From Rhizomys pruinosus (taxonomy: Eukaryota > Chordata > Mammalia > Rodentia > Spalacidae), in assembly GCA_009823505.1 (NCBI GenBank), contig VZQC01006636.1:509443-573442 (forward strand): a stretch of DNA of 64,000 bases, read 5' to 3'. Made by a program: the position numbers and the translations under genes. The notes beneath the pieces were generated by a model. The model did no database searches and was not told the origin of the DNA. It was given only the letters and a program-made list of their open reading frames with translations. Position 1 is the stretch's first letter. Every line of letters begins with the position of its first letter. Below are positions 35,200 to 46,786 of this stretch, one piece after another.

Positions 35200-36280
35200 G
35201 TCCTTTCCTGCACCTATATCTTGTAGGGTGCTGTCTATGTTTTCTTCCAACAGTTTTAGCATTTCAGGTTTCACATTCAGTTATTTGATCAATTTGGGTT
35301 GACTTTTACATAGGATGATAAATATGAGTCTAATTTTATTTATGTACAAGTGGAGATCCATTTTTGCCAGCAGCAGTTGTTGAAGATGATGTCTTTACCC
35401 CAGTGTGTGTTCTTCACACTTTTTCAACTATTATGTGGCTAAAGCTGTGTGCACTCAAGTTGGGGGTTTCCTTTTTTTTTCATTGATTTATATATCTGTT
35501 TGTGTGCCAATACCCTGCTGCTTTATGACCATAGTTCTTTAATATAGTTTGAAATCTGATACTCTAACCCCCCCCCATCATTGCTCTTTATGCTCAGGAT
35601 TTCTTTGAATACCCAGGGATTTTTATGATTCCATATGAATTTTAGAATATTTTTTCTATTTCCGTGAAGACTGTCTTGGGGATTTTGATTGGCATTGCAT
35701 TGAACCTACAGATTGCTTTTGCTAAGATGGTCACTTTCACAATACTAATTCTACCAGTCCTCGAGTATGGGGGATCTTTCTATCACTTTGTGTCCTCCTG
35801 AGACTTTCTCCAAATATTTTAAGTTTTAATTATAGAGGTCTTCAACATCTTTGGTTACAGTTATTCCTAGACTTTTTTAAATTTTCAAGTGAAATATTCA
35901 TATTTAAGATTTTAAAGCTAGCATCCAGCTATGAGAGAGGACATGTGACATTTGTCTTTCTGAGGCTGGATTACCTCACTCAGGATGATTGTTTCCAGTT
36001 CCATCCATTTACTTAACCAATTATTTTCAGACTCTGTAATTACTATATATGGGTGGAAAGTATGTATTCATATTTTAGAGTAATATAAAATTAGTGGAGG
36101 AAAATGTGAATTCCTAAACATAAAAAAAGGGTGAGAGAAAGATGAAGGACAGTTATGGCAGAATGCACGATCTGGGATGGGGTGGGGTGGGGTGGGGGGA
36201 AGGGAAAGGGGAATATGCCTGAACTGAATTGAAAAATGATGTATGAAATACACAAAATATCAATAAAAATAAATAAATAA
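35200..36280 (+). mobile_element. L1 with inverted 5' segment
   Basis: 35200-36015 is antisense (GATTGGCATTGCATTGAACC, TCTGAGGCTGGATTACCTCA). 36016-36280 is sense 3' UTR with GGGATGGGGTGGGG and ATGTATGAAATACACAAAAT. The sense part has an internal deletion near 36120. Confidence 0.7.
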
Positions 36281-37235
36281 AAAGATTTTTATTTTTTAAT
36301 TTATTTTATTGATGATTTGGTATTTCATACATTAGCTTTCAGTCAAATTTAGATATATTCCCCTCTCCCTGCCCCCCACCCCACCCCAGTTCATGCCTTC
36401 TGCCATACATGTCTTGCATCTTTCTCTCAATCTTTCCAAAGTTTTTCACTGCAGAGGCTTGTTGTTTGGGGCATAATTTGTGTGTCAGTCAGTTATTTGA
36501 CTCAGTCTTTATGTTGTTGTTCCCTCCCCTTTGTATTGCTCCAAAATATGCCTATATAACCATCACATATGTGTCAAAATTATGACCTCTGAAAATCATA
36601 TATTAATTCCAAAATATGTTTAAGCATTCACATTTTCCCCTTTAACTTTATATTACTCTAAGATATGAATACATACTTTGTCAAAATTATGACCTCTGAA
36701 AATCATATGTTAATTCCAAAGTATGTTTAAGCATTCACATTTTCCCCTTTAACTTTATATTACTCTAAGATATGAATACATACCTTCCACACATATACAG
36801 TAATTACAGAGTCTGAAAATAAGTGGTAGGTCAATTTTAGAGCCCGTTAAGAGAGTCATATTATAACAGCACATTTGCTTTCAGATAAAAATAAATATAA
36901 CCATAATGTTGTTCAGCTTGCCTTTCAACTGGGAATTTGGTGTTAGTATCCACAAGTGAGGCTAACCATTTCTGGAATTCACATGTTCCCCTTTAATTTT
37001 ATATTACTCTAAAATATACATACATACTCTCTCCCCATATACCACAATTACAAAGTCTGAAGATAAGTGGTAGGTTAATTCTAGATCCCATTAAAGTATT
37101 CACATTATAATGGTACAGTTGCTTTCAGGTAAAAGAAAATATTGCTCAGTTTGCCTTACTAATAGGTATTTGGTGCTAGCATCCACAGATGAGGGATACT
37201 ATTTGTCATTTGTTTTTCTGGGACTGTGTTACTTC
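35200..37235. repeat. 2-kb direct duplication, copy 2 (clean)
   Basis: Second copy, starting after a 21-A run equivalent to the B1 tail at 33127-33146 and continuing smoothly into L1 sequence beyond 37235. Its L1 blocks fit the other L1 copies better than copy 1 does. Confidence 0.9.
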
Positions 37236-38475
37236 ACTTAGCATGATGTCTTCTAGTTCCATCCATTTACCTGCAAAGTTCGTGATTTACTGCTGCATAG
37301 AACTCCATTGTGTACATGTACCACATTTTCTCTATCCACTCATTGATTGAGGGGCATTTGGCTTAGTTCTAGCTCTTTGCTATTGTGAAAAGAGCTGCAA
37401 AAAACATAGATGTGCATGTATCTTTGCAGTAGGATGAGTCTTGTGGGTGTAAGAGCTGAATAATATCCCATTCTGTATTTACACACCACAACTTTATTAT
37501 CCATTCATCAGTTGTTGGTCATTCAGGTTGTTTTCCAATTTCTGCCTATTATTAAAAAGACTACAATGACCATGGGTGAACAGGTATTTCTTTAGTACTG
37601 TATAGATTCTCTTTGGTATATGCCCAAGAGTGGTATGGCTGGGGCATATGATAAATCAATATCAAGATTTTTGATGACTCTCCAAGCTGTTTTCTGGAGT
37701 GGCTGTCCCTGTGTGCACTCACACCAGCAGTGGGCAATTCCCTTTCTCCCTATTCTTGCTGGCATTTGTCTTTTTTGAGTTTTGATCTTGCCATTCTCAC
37801 TGGGGTAAAATGAAATCTCAAAGTGATTTTAATCTTCATTTCGTTGATGATGAAAATGTTGAACATTTTTAAAGTATTTCTCTCCCATTTGTGTTTTATT
37901 TTCATAGAACTTCCTGTTCAGCTCCTTGCCTGACTTTTTAATTGGGTTGTTTGGTTTTTAATGTTCAGTTTTTTTAGTCCTTTGCAGATTCTAGATACTA
38001 ACCCACTGTCAGATGTATACCTGGTAAGGAATTTTTCCCATTCTATGGGTTTCCCCTTGACTCCTTTTCTGTGCAGAGGCTTCTTAGTTTCATGAGGTCC
38101 CATTTATCAGTTGTTGGACTATGCTTGTGCTATAGGGTCCTGTTCAGAAAGTCCTATCCTATGCCTATAAGTTACAAAGCATTCTCTTACTTTCCTCTCT
38201 GTCAGGTTCAGGGCATCTGGTCTTAGGATGAAGCTCTTCATCCATTTGGAGTTGAGTTTTGTGCGTTGTGAGAGATTCTAATTCATTCTTCTCCATTCCC
38301 TTATCCAGTTTTACTGGCGCCATTTGTTAAACATACTCTCTTTTTTCCAGTGTGTATTTGTGGCTCCTTTGTCAAAAATCAAGTGGCTATAAATGTCTAT
38401 ATTTAAGTCTGGGTCCTCAATTATATTCCAATGGTCAAGTTGTCTGCTTTTAATGCCTATTCCATGCAACCAATG
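36285..38475 (-). mobile_element. L1, antisense, 3' UTR into ORF2 3' region
   Basis: Tail-to-tail with the preceding sense L1 end. Runs antisense from ATTTTATTGATGATTTGGTA through TCCATTGTGTACATGTACCA, GGTTTCCCCTTGACTCCTTT and ACTGGCGCCATTTGTTAAAC. Degenerate. Confidence 0.8.
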
Positions 38476-38479
38476 ACTA

Positions 38480-38735
38480 CTGGGAGATGTAGCATTTGGT
38501 TTTCTTTAAGGGAGTGACACTAGTTAGGTTGACCAGGAACCAATGGATGGACTCACACCCCTAGGGACATTTGTGGAAACAAACAACTCAATAGACCTTA
38601 ACATATGACAGAATGTGTGAAATCTTATCGGGGAGGGGGGCATGGGGAGTGCAGATAGGTGATGGGGTCTAAATACGATGAAGATGTATTGTAGGAAATT
38701 TGCAAAAAAAAAAATCAATAAAATATTTTATTTTT
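38480..38735 (+). mobile_element. L1 3' end, sense
   Basis: CAATGGATGGACTCACACCC, GGGGAGGGGGGCATGGGG and AATCAATAAAA near 38715. Confidence 0.8.
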
Positions 38736-38737
38736 AA

Positions 38738-38957
38738 AGCTTATTTATTTTTATTTCATATGTATGAGTGTTATGCCTGCATGTGATGTAAGCACATTTC
38801 TGTCATGCAATGCTCATGGAGGTCTGAAGAAGACAATGGATCCCTTGGAACTAGAGTTATGGGTGGGTGTTAGCTGCCATGTAGGTGCTGGGATTTGAAC
38901 CTGGGTCTTTTGTAAAAGTAGCCAGTGCTCTTAACCACTGAGCCATCTCCCCAGCCC
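38738..38957 (-). mobile_element. B2/B3-type SINE, antisense, diverged
   Basis: GTATGAGTGTTATGCCTGCA start, GTAGGTGCTGGGATTTGAAC, CCATCTCCCCAGCCCC end. Confidence 0.88.
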
Positions 38958-39339
38958 CAATAAAAATATCTTAAAAAGAGATCTAGAGAGTAGTACACTG
39001 GCTACTTCATGGCTATGCCAGAAAGTAAGATATCATTTCTGCAAATAGGGTACTCACTAAAATATATTGAATCAGAAAATTCAGAGGTAGAAGCATATTG
39101 GTATTTAGTCATCAGCAAATGGGTTGGCCATAATTAAGAAAAATAGCACGGGGATTGAAACTGTGCCAGAAAAAAAATTTAAAGATAAAAAATTTCAAAT
39201 ATTTTTTTCTCTGTAACACTAATATTGACACCAAGCAGAAAAACCCAGTGCTTAAAATTTGGCCTCTTATTGGGAATGAATTGCTTATTTACCTAAAGAA
39301 TAGTAATCAAATAAAATCAACACATACATGTATGTGTAT

Positions 39340-39484
39340 GTAAATACCAACATTTAACATGTATAAATAGCAATATTTAATATAAGATATGTAAGCAATA
39401 ATATTTACTATATGATTTATAGTAATATTTAATATAAGATGTATAAATAGTAATATTTAATATGTGGTGTACAGTAGTAATTTT
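39340..39484. repeat. Degenerate TAATATTTAATATAAGAT tandem
   Basis: Three to four imperfect copies of an AT-rich unit of about 40-45 bp, ending at a B2 insertion. Confidence 0.7.
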
Positions 39485-39706
39485 TTATAAATTTTTTTTT
39501 ATTCTTTATGTGTATGAATGTACTGTCTGCATGCAGGTCTGTGCACCCATGTCGTGCAATGCCGTGGAGGTCAGAAGAGGGCATCGGATTCCCCTGGAAC
39601 TGGAGTTAAAGATGGTTCTCAGCTGCCATGTGGGTGCTGGGGATCGAACCTGGGTCCTCTGCAAGAGCAGTCTGCGCTCTTAACCGCTAGGCCATCTCTC
39701 CAGCTC
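39485..39706 (-). mobile_element. B2 SINE with 13-bp target duplication
   Basis: Flanks CAGTAGTAATTTT are at 39472-39484 and 39707-39719. No 17-bp internal duplication. Confidence 0.95.
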
Positions 39707-39734
39707 CAGTAGTAATTTTAATGTAAGCTATACA

Positions 39735-40990
39735 AATATCAAATTGGACTTAAAGCGCTCTTAGTGAAAGGGAACTCATGGATGGCACTGTAAACATAGC
39801 CAAATACACATGATTGGAGAGGTCATAGATCTTAGAGAAAGCCCTACCTCTATCATATCTCTAGATAAATGTAATTACTTTTTTTAAATTTTTTTGAATC
39901 TTACTTAGTCTTTTATGTGTATGAATATACTGTCTGCATGTAAATTGGTGCACCTATGTTGTGCAATGCCGTGGAGGTCCGAAAAGGGTGTCAGATTCCC
40001 CTGGAACTGGAGTTAAAGATGGTTCTCAGCTGCCATGTGGGTGCTGGGAATGGAACCTGAATCCTCTGCAAGAGCAGTCGGTGCTCTTAACCGCTAGGCC
40101 ATCTCTCCAGCCCCCAAATGTAATTTCTTACTGTATGCTAAGTATAGGTCCTTATAGTTACAGACAACTATACCATTCACCACTCATCAAAGAAACTTCT
40201 TTTTGCAACAGATGGAAGCTATTACAGTTCTACAACTGGTCGCACACAGAGAATATATGTCTATAGCCCAGCCTTCAGTGATACATCTACAGTGAATCCT
40301 CTACACCTAAGGTTCACAGAACATAGTGAAATAGGAACTGAAGAGAATAAGAATGCATCCCTCACCTTTAACCAGTGAAGCTTCCTTGTGCAACAGAGCA
40401 GGATACACACAGAAGGCCACAACTGGAAAAGGTAGAGAGAATGAGAGACTGCAGAGTATGTGTCCCTGGATAGGACTCCGATATTAAGCCCCAGCCACTC
40501 GTAAGTCAGAGACCATTGCAAAAGAGTAGGTGGAAAGATTATAAAAGCCAGGGGAGGAGGTACACGACCCTAAGGAAACAGCTCTCGGGCTTCTGGGAAC
40601 TTGCTCATATGAACTTGCAACAATGATGACAGCATGCACAAGTGCCATGAAAACTCAAAGAAAAAAAAAAGATAGAGAGAAAGAAAAAGCATAGAACTGA
40701 GAAAATGGGCAGGAGACCTCAACCTTAGCTGAGGAACCACTGACAACTGATCACTTCTGGCTGAAGGAGGGTTGATCTTCTTTAAAAGAGTGACTGTAGA
40801 TAGGCCGACTGCACTCTGGTGGATGAACTTAAATGGAGAGACATCTGGATACAAAAGCTTGACTCAGTAGGCCTCACTGGAATGCATGAAATCCAGTGGT
40901 GAGGTATGGGATGGTATGGATAGAGGAGGGGTGTCTAAATAGGGTTAATATGTATTGTATGAAATGCACAAAAGTTCAATAAAATATATT
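39735..40990 (+). mobile_element. L1 3' UTR, sense, interrupted by a B2
   Basis: Fourth long copy of the family at 6920, 10588 and 20575. It ends ATGAAATGCACAAAAGTTCA followed by AATAAAATATA. Confidence 0.75.
39877..40115 (-). mobile_element. B2 SINE in the same L1 site as the insertion at 7480
   Basis: Flanks AAATGTAATT are at 39867-39876 and 40116-40125. No 17-bp internal duplication. The target is the homologue of the TAATGTAATTTCT site used by the L1 at 7480. Confidence 0.95.
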
Positions 40991-41514
40991 AATTAAATAT
41001 AAGATGTAGTTATGGCTAAGGAATTAACTCAGTCTTTATGTTCATAAAATTAAATTGTTAGGATTAGGAAGACTTCTTTCTGGGCTCTGATTTGTCTTCT
41101 ACTTTTTCTTAAATCTGATTTTTTAGTTGTACTGAATCAACATTTCCACCTCATTGATTTGCAAATCTACACACAGATTTGAATTGCAGAATTTCTGTCT
41201 GAATTGCTCAGATATTACCAGCTCTTTTATATCTGCTATGTTTGTTTTATAAACTAAGGTACAAATTCATCCAAGACAAGATGTTTTGGAGGTGAATTGT
41301 GTGAAAGATATTTTTCACACACACACACCAATCTCTACAAATAGCTTCTACCACAGAAATCAGGTCCAAGATTATTCTATGACTGCCTATATGTGGAGAA
41401 AATTTACACCACTTTCCGGAGTCCAGCTCCAGCAGGTCCAGTTCCTGAAGTGGGTGGTTGCAAAGACGGCGAAGAAATTAATCAAATAAGACAAAAGAAT
41501 CTCTTTTTCATGAC
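40991..41514. other. Spacer, no gene seen
   Basis: Unique-looking, with a short (CA)n at 41319-41328. No coding signal. Confidence 0.5.
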
Positions 41515-41529
41515 CTGAGGAGCATCTAT

Positions 41530-41770
41530 CTTCCCTGCTCCTGTGCAGAGGACCTCTTGGGTTCTTCACTCTGCCAATTTCTTGACCTAAGGATCAGAGA
41601 GCATTTGCCTTCTCTGATCCTGTGCAGAGGGCCTTGCAAATTTGCCACTCTGCCAAATTCCTGACCTAAGAGAGCTTTTGCCTTCTCTGATCCTGTGCAG
41701 AGGGCCTTTCGGGTTTGCTGCTCTGACGATTTCTTTTCTTCTCTTTTTTCTTCTCTGCTCCTGAGAGGAG
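41530..41770. repeat. Short tandem array, about three units of 75-85 bp
   Basis: Units share CTGATCCTGTGCAGAGG(G)CC and ACTCTGCCAA...TTGACCTAA blocks starting near 41537, 41615 and 41690. The third unit decays into a TTCTTTTCTTC run. It reads open on the minus strand without known protein similarity. Confidence 0.75.
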
Positions 41771-41782
41771 GTCCCAAAGTTT

Positions 41783-41965
41783 TTTGTTTTTTGGTTTGTT
41801 TGTTTGTTTGTTTGTTTTGTTTTGGTCTTTTTGAGACAGGGTCTCCCAGTAGTCCCAGCTGTCCTGGAACTCTCTCTGCAGACCAGGCTGGCCTTGAACT
41901 CACAAAGATCCACCTGCCTCTGCCTCCCAAGTCCTAGGATTAAAGGCATGCACCACCACACCCGG
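41783..41965 (-). mobile_element. B1 SINE with 10-bp target duplication
   Basis: Antisense B1 with a (GTTT)n tail. Flanks CCCAAAGTTT are at 41773-41782 and 41966-41975. Confidence 0.93.
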
Positions 41966-42180
41966 CCCAAAGTTTATTTTTATATGCCCTAAAACTAATA
42001 CATGTTATACAAGTCTAAGCTAATGATGAAAAAAAAAAAAAAAACCAACTTCCCCGTAAATATTTTTCAGAAAATTCATACCTGAAATTATTCTTAACAT
42101 CAAAAACAGTAAAACAATCAATAATGGCACACTCATTTGGTTGAAACATCAAGAAAGTGAAACAATAATAGTATAGCTGT

Positions 42181-42592
42181 TCTAGTTTGTGTTCCATTGC
42201 TGTGACAAAACACTCAGACTAACACCAACTTGGGGAGGAAAGGGTTTATTCAGCTCACATCTCCTGGGTCACAGTTCATTACTCAGGGAGCCCAAGGCAG
42301 GAACTCAGGGCAGGAACCTGGAGGCAGGAGCTGAAGCACAGGCCATGAAAGAATGCTACTTACTGGCTTGCTCCTCTGGCTCATGCCCAGCCTGTCTTCT
42401 TATACCATACACAACCACCTGCCCAGGGCAGCACCACTCATTGTGGGCTTGGCCCTTCCACACTGCTCTACCATCAAGACAATACTCCATAGATGTGGCC
42501 ACAGGCTAATCCAATGGAGCCAATTCCCCAATTGAGTCTCCCTCAACCCAGGTGTGTCAAGTTGACACTAAAGCTATCCAGCACAATAGCCA
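42181..42592. mobile_element. Rodent DNA-transposon-like interspersed repeat (URR1/RChARR-like)
   Basis: Recognised by TGTTCTAGTTTGTGTTCCAT, CTTGGGGAGGAAAGGGTTTA, GGAACCTGGAGGCAGGAGCT and GTGTCAAGTTGACACTAAAG, a sequence common in rodent genomes that I associate with hAT-type nonautonomous elements. The family name is uncertain. The 106-codon frame across it is not a gene. Confidence 0.55.
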
Positions 42593-43500
42593 TTCAGCTA
42601 AGCAATTTAACAGTTCTGCAACAAAGCAAAGTTAATATTAACTTTTAACTCTAAGGACTCCATTCTTTATGCCTTGTGGTTACATAGGTGCTGGACAGTG
42701 TAAAAAATGAGCTTTAAAGCTTTAACAATAGAGAACTTTATTTTTCTCACTTTAGTTCCTTGTTCGCTCCACCTGTAAGTCATTTTGTGGCTTGTGTAGC
42801 TTTGATTCGTATCTTGTTTTTATTCTGGTCACTGCTTTCCTCAGTTTCTGTTTTTAACACTTTCTGCTAAGATAATTTTCTAAGGGCTACTAAACTTTGA
42901 GTCAGACCACTAGAATCCGTTTTACTAAACTTAGTTTCACGTTGCCCTACATTCTTCTTTTTAGTTTAAACCTGACCATGAAATCAAAATTCCTTTCTTT
43001 ACTTGGGCAATCTGTGCATGACACAGTTTCTGTAGAATTCTTAATTACTATTGTATTACACTTTTAAGTTGTGTACACAGCACCATTATTTCTCACAAAG
43101 CACTCATTTCTAGAAAAGGCAAAAGTGTCAGTTCCACTCCTTGAGGCAGAAGCAGGTGCGCTAACTGCTAGAAAGCCGAAAGTCAAGCAGGAGAGAAAAA
43201 TAAGAATTAATATGATAAGGAGAATTACTAAAAACCAAGGTCAGCTGGAGAGCAGACTTCAACCAGACTGGTCAGGTCACTGAAACTTTGTCAAGCAGTG
43301 AACCTTTCACGAATGGCTCCGCCAACCACTCCTTGATTTTAATCATTTAAAAAAATGATTTTTTAATCATTTAAGCAGGATCATAATCGTTGCCCCTGAA
43401 GTTGTGGAGCTCAGCAGCATTAGCTTTGCTATGAGTCTTACCTAATGACTCCCCATTCTTCAAACGGCTTTGAGTGTAAGAGCCGTCAGTCACATATTCA
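42593..43500. other. Spacer, no gene seen
   Basis: AT-rich, with a small perfect palindromic patch (TTTAAAAAAATGATTTTTTAATCATTTAA-type) near 43346-43375. No coding signal. Confidence 0.45.
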
Positions 43501-43790
43501 TCTTTTTAAATATTTTATTGAGATTTTGTATATTTCATACAACAGTTCTTAATCAAATTTAAACATTCTCCCCCATGACTTCATGCATTCTGTCATACAT
43601 GTTAAGTCCTATCTGGTGCAAGCATTTGCACCAGATGTACTTCAGTGCACATCCATTGGAGTCTAGTCAACCTATCTAGGGAGGGTGATTAAGAAAGGTC
43701 TACTCTCCCTCACCCCACAGTAATTGGTCTCTAATAGTTCCCAGGCTAGAGCCAGCCCACTACCCATTTCCCTCACTCCACTCTGTCATT
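43500..43790 (-). mobile_element. L1 3' end, antisense
   Basis: TATTTTATTGAGATTTTGTA start, then CCCCATGACTTCATGCATTC and CCATTGGAGTCTAGTCAACC. Confidence 0.75.
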
Positions 43791-44179
43791 TAGTCAAATA
43801 TTAATTTTTTACAAAAGAGAAGCCAGTGAAAATTCTAGAAAGCAAGGAGAAAATATGAATTCAAATTCACATATTCTTATTTCAAGAGAAATATTTATCT
43901 TTTAAACAATTCATTTGTATTCTGTGTGTATGAGGATTTGCCCTGTGTGTATATTATGTGCACCACATGCATTCAGTGCCCATAAAACCAAAAGAAGGCA
44001 TCAGATCGCCTTGTGGATCCTGGGAAGTAAACCTAGTTCCATTTCAAGAACAAGTGTTTCAAGAGCAATATCTTTTATAGTAGTTACACTTATTAAACTA
44101 TGGATAATTTTTAATATAACCCTGTCATCTAAAATATCATCCAGTGGTCCTTTAAATGTTCACCATGCATGTGCTGCAG

Positions 44180-44560
44180 TCCACTAGATGATCTTCCTCC
44201 CTGGACCAGGCTCACAGCTCTGCAAGGCTGCAAGCTTTGGAATTGTCCAAGGCCAGCAGGCCTACATAGCCCTAGCTGAGAGTTTATTGGCAATTGATAG
44301 ATGTTATAAGATGGTGAGTCAGTTTCCCTTAGTGGTGCCCATTAGGCTAACCAGACTCTAAAGGGTAGAGCCATCTATACTCAAGATCATTTGGGAAACA
44401 CAGATTAGAATCAATAGACCTGTTTGAAAAGACAAATAATAATACAGGGCATGAAGGGAAAAGGATAGTAAGGATGTGTAGAGAGGAAGGAAGAGGTTTG
44501 AATACGATGACAATACATTATATGAAATTCAAAAATTAATTAAAGACATTTCTAAATTTT
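44180..44560 (+). mobile_element. L1 3' end, sense
   Basis: GATCTTCCTCCCTGGACCAG, GAGTTTATTGGCAATTGATA, and the end ATTATATGAAATTCAAAAAT with an A-rich tail. Confidence 0.7.
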
Positions 44561-44574
44561 TGTTTTTAATCTCT

Positions 44575-44752
44575 TTTCACTTTTGTTTATTTTTATTTGT
44601 ATGAGTGTTATGCCTGCATGTGTGTTAGGATAACCGTGTCCTGCAATGCCCACAGAGAACAGAAGAGGATGTTGGACTCCTGGTACTGGAGTTACAAACA
44701 GTAGTCAGCAGTCATGTGGGTCCTGGGATTTGAACCTGGGTCTTCTACAGTC
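44575..44752 (-). mobile_element. B3/B2-type SINE abutting the second OR gene
   Basis: GTATGAGTGTTATGCCTGCA through ATTTGAACCTGGGTCTTCTA. The tRNA-like end is missing. It stops about 20 bases before the stop codon of the OR at 44774-45706. Confidence 0.85.
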
Positions 44753-44773
44753 CCTGTTTTTAATCTTTCCTAT

Positions 44774-45706
44774 TCATATGAATCTTTTGCCAGTTTTTCT
44801 TTGGTTCCAGAGCTTCTTCATGGCATTTTTCACCTCTGTGTTCCTGAGAGTGTAGATTAAGGGGTTTAACATGGGTGTTATCATAGTATAGAACACAGCC
44901 ACGGCTTTGTCAATGGAGAAGGTGACCATGGGCCTAAGGTAAACAAATATGCAGGGTACAAAGAATAGGATGACAACAGTAATGTGGGAGGCACAGGTGG
45001 AGAGAGCCTTTCGCCATTCTTTAGTGCTGTGAGTCTTTAGAGAGCAAAGGATGAGAACATAGGAAGTGATAAGGAGAGAAAAAATGAGCGTGCACATCAG
45101 CCCACTGTTGGCAGCGACAAAGAGCCCAGAGACATGGGTGTCAGTGCAGGAGAGTTTTAGGAGAGGAAAAAGGTCACAGATGAAATGGTCAATGACATTT
45201 GGACCACAGAAGGGCAACCAGACCATAAAAAGAACTTGGATCAGACCATGAAGAAACCCCCCGGCCCAGGCCATGGACACCAGGAAGCCACATACTCTCC
45301 TGTTCATTGTTAACATGTAGTGCAGGGGCTTGCAGATGGCCACATAGCGGTCATAGGCCATGACTGTGAGCAGGATGATCTCCACTCCCCCAAAGAAATG
45401 TTCTGCAAAGAGCTGAGTCATGCACCCACTAAAGGAGATAGTTTTCTCTTCAGCGAGTAAGTCAAGTATCATCTTGGGCGCCATGGTGGAAGAGCAGCAG
45501 CCATCTATGAAGGACAAGAAGGACAGAAAAAAATACATAGGGGAGCCCAGTGTTGGGCTAGTAGTGATCGTTACAATAATGAGTAGATTGCCTACAAGGG
45601 TAAGAAAGTAGACGACTGTGAATATGACAAATAAGAGTTTCTGTACATCTGGGTTCTGTGTCAGGCCAAGTAGGATGAACTCTGTTACGTTGTTCATGTG
45701 CTCCAT
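44774..45706 (-). CDS. Olfactory receptor, family 4 (OR4C-like), intact; OR-2
   Basis: Same receptor class and expected role as the OR at 9151-10092, and in the same orientation. The 310-residue frame is intact. Seen: NVT glycosylation site at 6-8; GN at 39-40; [10 protein letters not shown] at 56-65; Cys95 and Cys177 for the TM3-ECL2 disulfide; [10 protein letters not shown] at 116-125; [19 protein letters not shown] at 167-185; SY at 215-216; KALSTCASH at 233-241; [12 protein letters not shown] at 278-289; a basic C-terminal tail. The first Met is chosen here. Met4 gives the MNNVTEF start that the 56.5-kb OR uses and is an equally good choice; neither ATG has a purine at -3. On the minus strand the sequence before the ATG contains a pyrimidine-rich stretch ending CACAG (AG at 45740-45741), 33 bases upstream, a candidate acceptor. 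A degraded SINE sits about 20 bases beyond the stop, so the 3' UTR is probably repeat-derived. Confidence 0.95.
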   Translation of the reverse strand: MEHMNNVTEFILLGLTQNPDVQKLLFVIFTVVYFLTLVGNLLIIVTITTSPTLGSPMYFFLSFLSFIDGCCSSTMAPKMILDLLAEEKTISFSGCMTQLFAEHFFGGVEIILLTVMAYDRYVAICKPLHYMLTMNRRVCGFLVSMAWAGGFLHGLIQVLFMVWLPFCGPNVIDHFICDLFPLLKLSCTDTHVSGLFVAANSGLMCTLIFSLLITSYVLILCSLKTHSTKEWRKALSTCASHITVVILFFVPCIFVYLRPMVTFSIDKAVAVFYTMITPMLNPLIYTLRNTEVKNAMKKLWNQRKTGKRFI

Positions 45707-45739
45707 GAACCTAGCTTGGTATCAGGATAATAGAATTAT

Positions 45740-45762
45740 CTGTGAATGGCACAGGATTGAAA
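45740..45762 (-). promoter_or_regulatory. Predicted 3' splice acceptor of the second OR gene's coding exon
   Basis: The minus strand reads a C/T-rich stretch ending CCATTCACAG, with AG at 45740-45741. This places the exon start 33 bases upstream of the ATG. It is weaker than the acceptor at the 56.5-kb OR. Confidence 0.4.
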
Positions 45763-45974
45763 TTATGACAGAAACATTTTAAACAAGTGACTAATTTCGC
45801 TCAGATTTTTTTCTCTAACACTGATGAAGATATCAAGATAAAAACAAACAAACAAACAAACAGTTCTTAAAGTTGGGCCATATAATTGATTCTGTAGGAC
45901 CAATAATATGGCCCTGTGTCTCTCATGCTTAGACATATACACATATTCATTCATACTAACAAGCAAGAAAGTTA

Positions 45975-46228
45975 TTTATTTATTTATTGATTGATTGATT
46001 GATTTTATTTATGTGTATGAATGTATTGTCTGCATGCAGGTTTGTACACCCATGTCGTGCAATGCCGCGGAGGTCAGAAGAGGGTGTCAGATTCCCCTGG
46101 AACTGGAGTTCTCCTGGAATTGGAGTTAAAGATGGTTCTCAGCCGCCATGTGGGTGCTGGGGATTGAACCCGGGTCCTCTGTAAGAGCAATCGGCACTCT
46201 TAACTGCTAGGCCATCTCTCCAGCCCCC
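45975..46228 (-). mobile_element. B2 SINE in the flank between the second and third OR genes
   Basis: Full-length with a (TATT)n/(GATT)n tail and the 17-bp internal duplication. It lies 0.3 kb upstream of the OR at 44774-45706, inside its likely 5' intron or flank. Confidence 0.93.
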
Positions 46229-46270
46229 AAGTTAAATCTGTGAGCAGTTTAGGCTACTTCCAAAGAATAT

Positions 46271-46274
<4 letters not shown>

Positions 46275-46302
<28 letters not shown>
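46275..46302. repeat. (CA)n microsatellite
   Basis: About 14 CA dinucleotides. Confidence 0.95.
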
Positions 46303-46786
46303 TCAAGCAAAGTAATAAAACACTTTAGAAGATGTGAACAAAATAGATGGCTTGATGAAATGCACCATTTTATAAGGTTATTTGAAACTGTAGAACTCAT
46401 TATTTTAGAATTTCAGTCATGTGTAGATAGATTTCAGGGGCATTTTGTAGATCAGAGTTCAGTTTAAGAAAGATGAACAAACATTCTCTGAGTTTTCTTA
46501 CAGAATAAATACTACTAAGCTGAAGAAACAAAAGCATCATGATTATGTTCTTTAGAGTCAAATGGACTATTTTCATTTCCACAAATTATGCTCCTGAAAT
46601 TTGTCTCATATAACCTAGAAGAACTAACAAATGATATAAAGTAATTAATGAACATCTTGGTAAAGATGTTCATTACAAAGTTGAATATAATGATTACTTT
46701 ATTTGATATAATATAGCAAACTATGAATCTGTTTTATTGTATGTATGTCATTTATGTATATGTTTGGGTGTGTGCATGTGTGTTCT

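Noticed and set aside
41526..41970. Minus-strand frames of 127-134 codons
   Set aside because: They run through a short tandem array and an antisense B1; no conserved domain.
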